Under the pieces are notes generated by a model. The model was not told the DNA's origin. It saw only the letters and a program-made list of their open reading frames with translations, and did no database searches. From Hyphomicrobiales bacterium (lineage in GTDB: Bacteria > Pseudomonadota > Alphaproteobacteria > Rhizobiales > Rhizobiaceae): DNA of 64,000 nt. A program made the position numbers and the translations under genes. The stretch lies in the NCBI GenBank assembly GCA_900470155.1, contig UBZT01000001.1, positions 62,001 to 126,000 on the forward strand. Reading direction: 5' to 3'. Below, one piece after another: positions 63,842 to 64,000 of this stretch (the first letter of the stretch is position 1; every line of letters begins with the position of its first letter).

Positions 63842-63855
63842 CGATAAATTTAGCG
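63842..63855. promoter_or_regulatory. Candidate AmpR-binding site
   Basis: CGATAAATTTAGCG is an imperfect palindrome with a TAAATTTA core, midway between ampR and the divergent gene. It fits a LysR-type T-N11-A dyad and the position of AmpR sites in other bacteria. Confidence 0.45.
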
Positions 63856-63947
63856 ATGGGGGCGAGCCAATCGTCAAGCCGGAACGCCAACACGCCTCCG
63901 AGCCGGCGAAACCGAAAACACATCCGTCCCGTGCCCAAGGAGCCGTC

Positions 63948-64000
63948 ATGCCCACCTCGCCCGCCCTTCACCCATCAAGCTTCCTGTCGCGCCGCCACTT
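63948..64000 (+). CDS. Start of a gene divergent from ampR, probably a beta-lactamase (cut by right edge)
   Basis: Only 17 codons are visible: MPTSPALHPSSFLSRRH, possibly an export signal with a twin-arginine-like SRRH. AAGGAG lies six bases before the ATG. The identity as a class C beta-lactamase is inferred only from the ampR neighbour; the sequence alone does not prove it. Confidence 0.5.
   Translation, partial: MPTSPALHPSSFLSRRH

Overview
The window reads as a chromosomal segment of an alphaproteobacterium of the Rhizobiaceae (Rhizobium/Agrobacterium type). Pointers are the high-GC coding style, an infC with a non-AUG start, a MbfA-type ferritin/VIT1 iron exporter preceded by a perfect Irr-type iron control element, DUF6481 next to a cold-shock gene, an AmpR-type regulator, and the block pheT-DUF2442-pheS-rplT-rpmI-infC. 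No rRNA, tRNA, CRISPR array or intact transposase was found. The taxonomic call is inference from gene content and was not checked against a database.

Region 1 (1-14.2 kb) looks accessory and partly decayed. It holds an AraC regulator running off the left edge beside a truncated SDR gene, a LysR regulator divergent from a peroxiredoxin-GST pair, a VapBC-DUF3883 cluster, and a TetR-quinone oxidoreductase pair with matching operators. Next come a LysR-controlled cluster (AhpD-like protein, broken alpha/beta hydrolase, SnoaL stub, unusual SDR) and a redox-repair cluster (msrB, msrA, molybdopterin oxidoreductase, flavin reductase). Two related 46-base sequences resembling insertion-sequence ends lie 8.8 kb apart in the same orientation.

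Region 2 (14.2-34.8 kb) is mostly housekeeping and metabolic: a DNA methyltransferase (Ogt type), an aspartoacylase-family hydrolase, an ArsC-like protein, YbaK, an M29 aminopeptidase, a cold-shock gene with a long leader, and xseA. A three-gene membrane glycosylation set (GT-C, GT2, GtrA) follows, then oxidoreductases with divergent LysR/AraC regulators.

Region 3 (34.8-43.9 kb) is the translation block: pheT, a DUF2442 gene, pheS, rplT, rpmI and infC. Between rpmI and infC sits a two-component system preceded by two exported, extremely Asp/Ser-rich proteins, one with a PepSY-like tail. This is the most distinctive module in the window.

Region 4 (43.9-57.8 kb) contains hydrolases, a transglutaminase-like peptidase, MFS transporters (one frameshifted), mbfA with its iron box, a truncated haemoglobin, an orphan TRAP binding protein, a histone-deacetylase-like amidohydrolase between two paralogous hydrolases, and small regulators and acetyltransferases.

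Region 5 (57.8-64 kb) has lepA, an argG divergent from an Lrp-type regulator, a CcdA-like antitoxin without toxin, a ParDE module, a duplicated-DUF1508 protein, and ampR divergent from a gene cut by the right edge that is probably a beta-lactamase.
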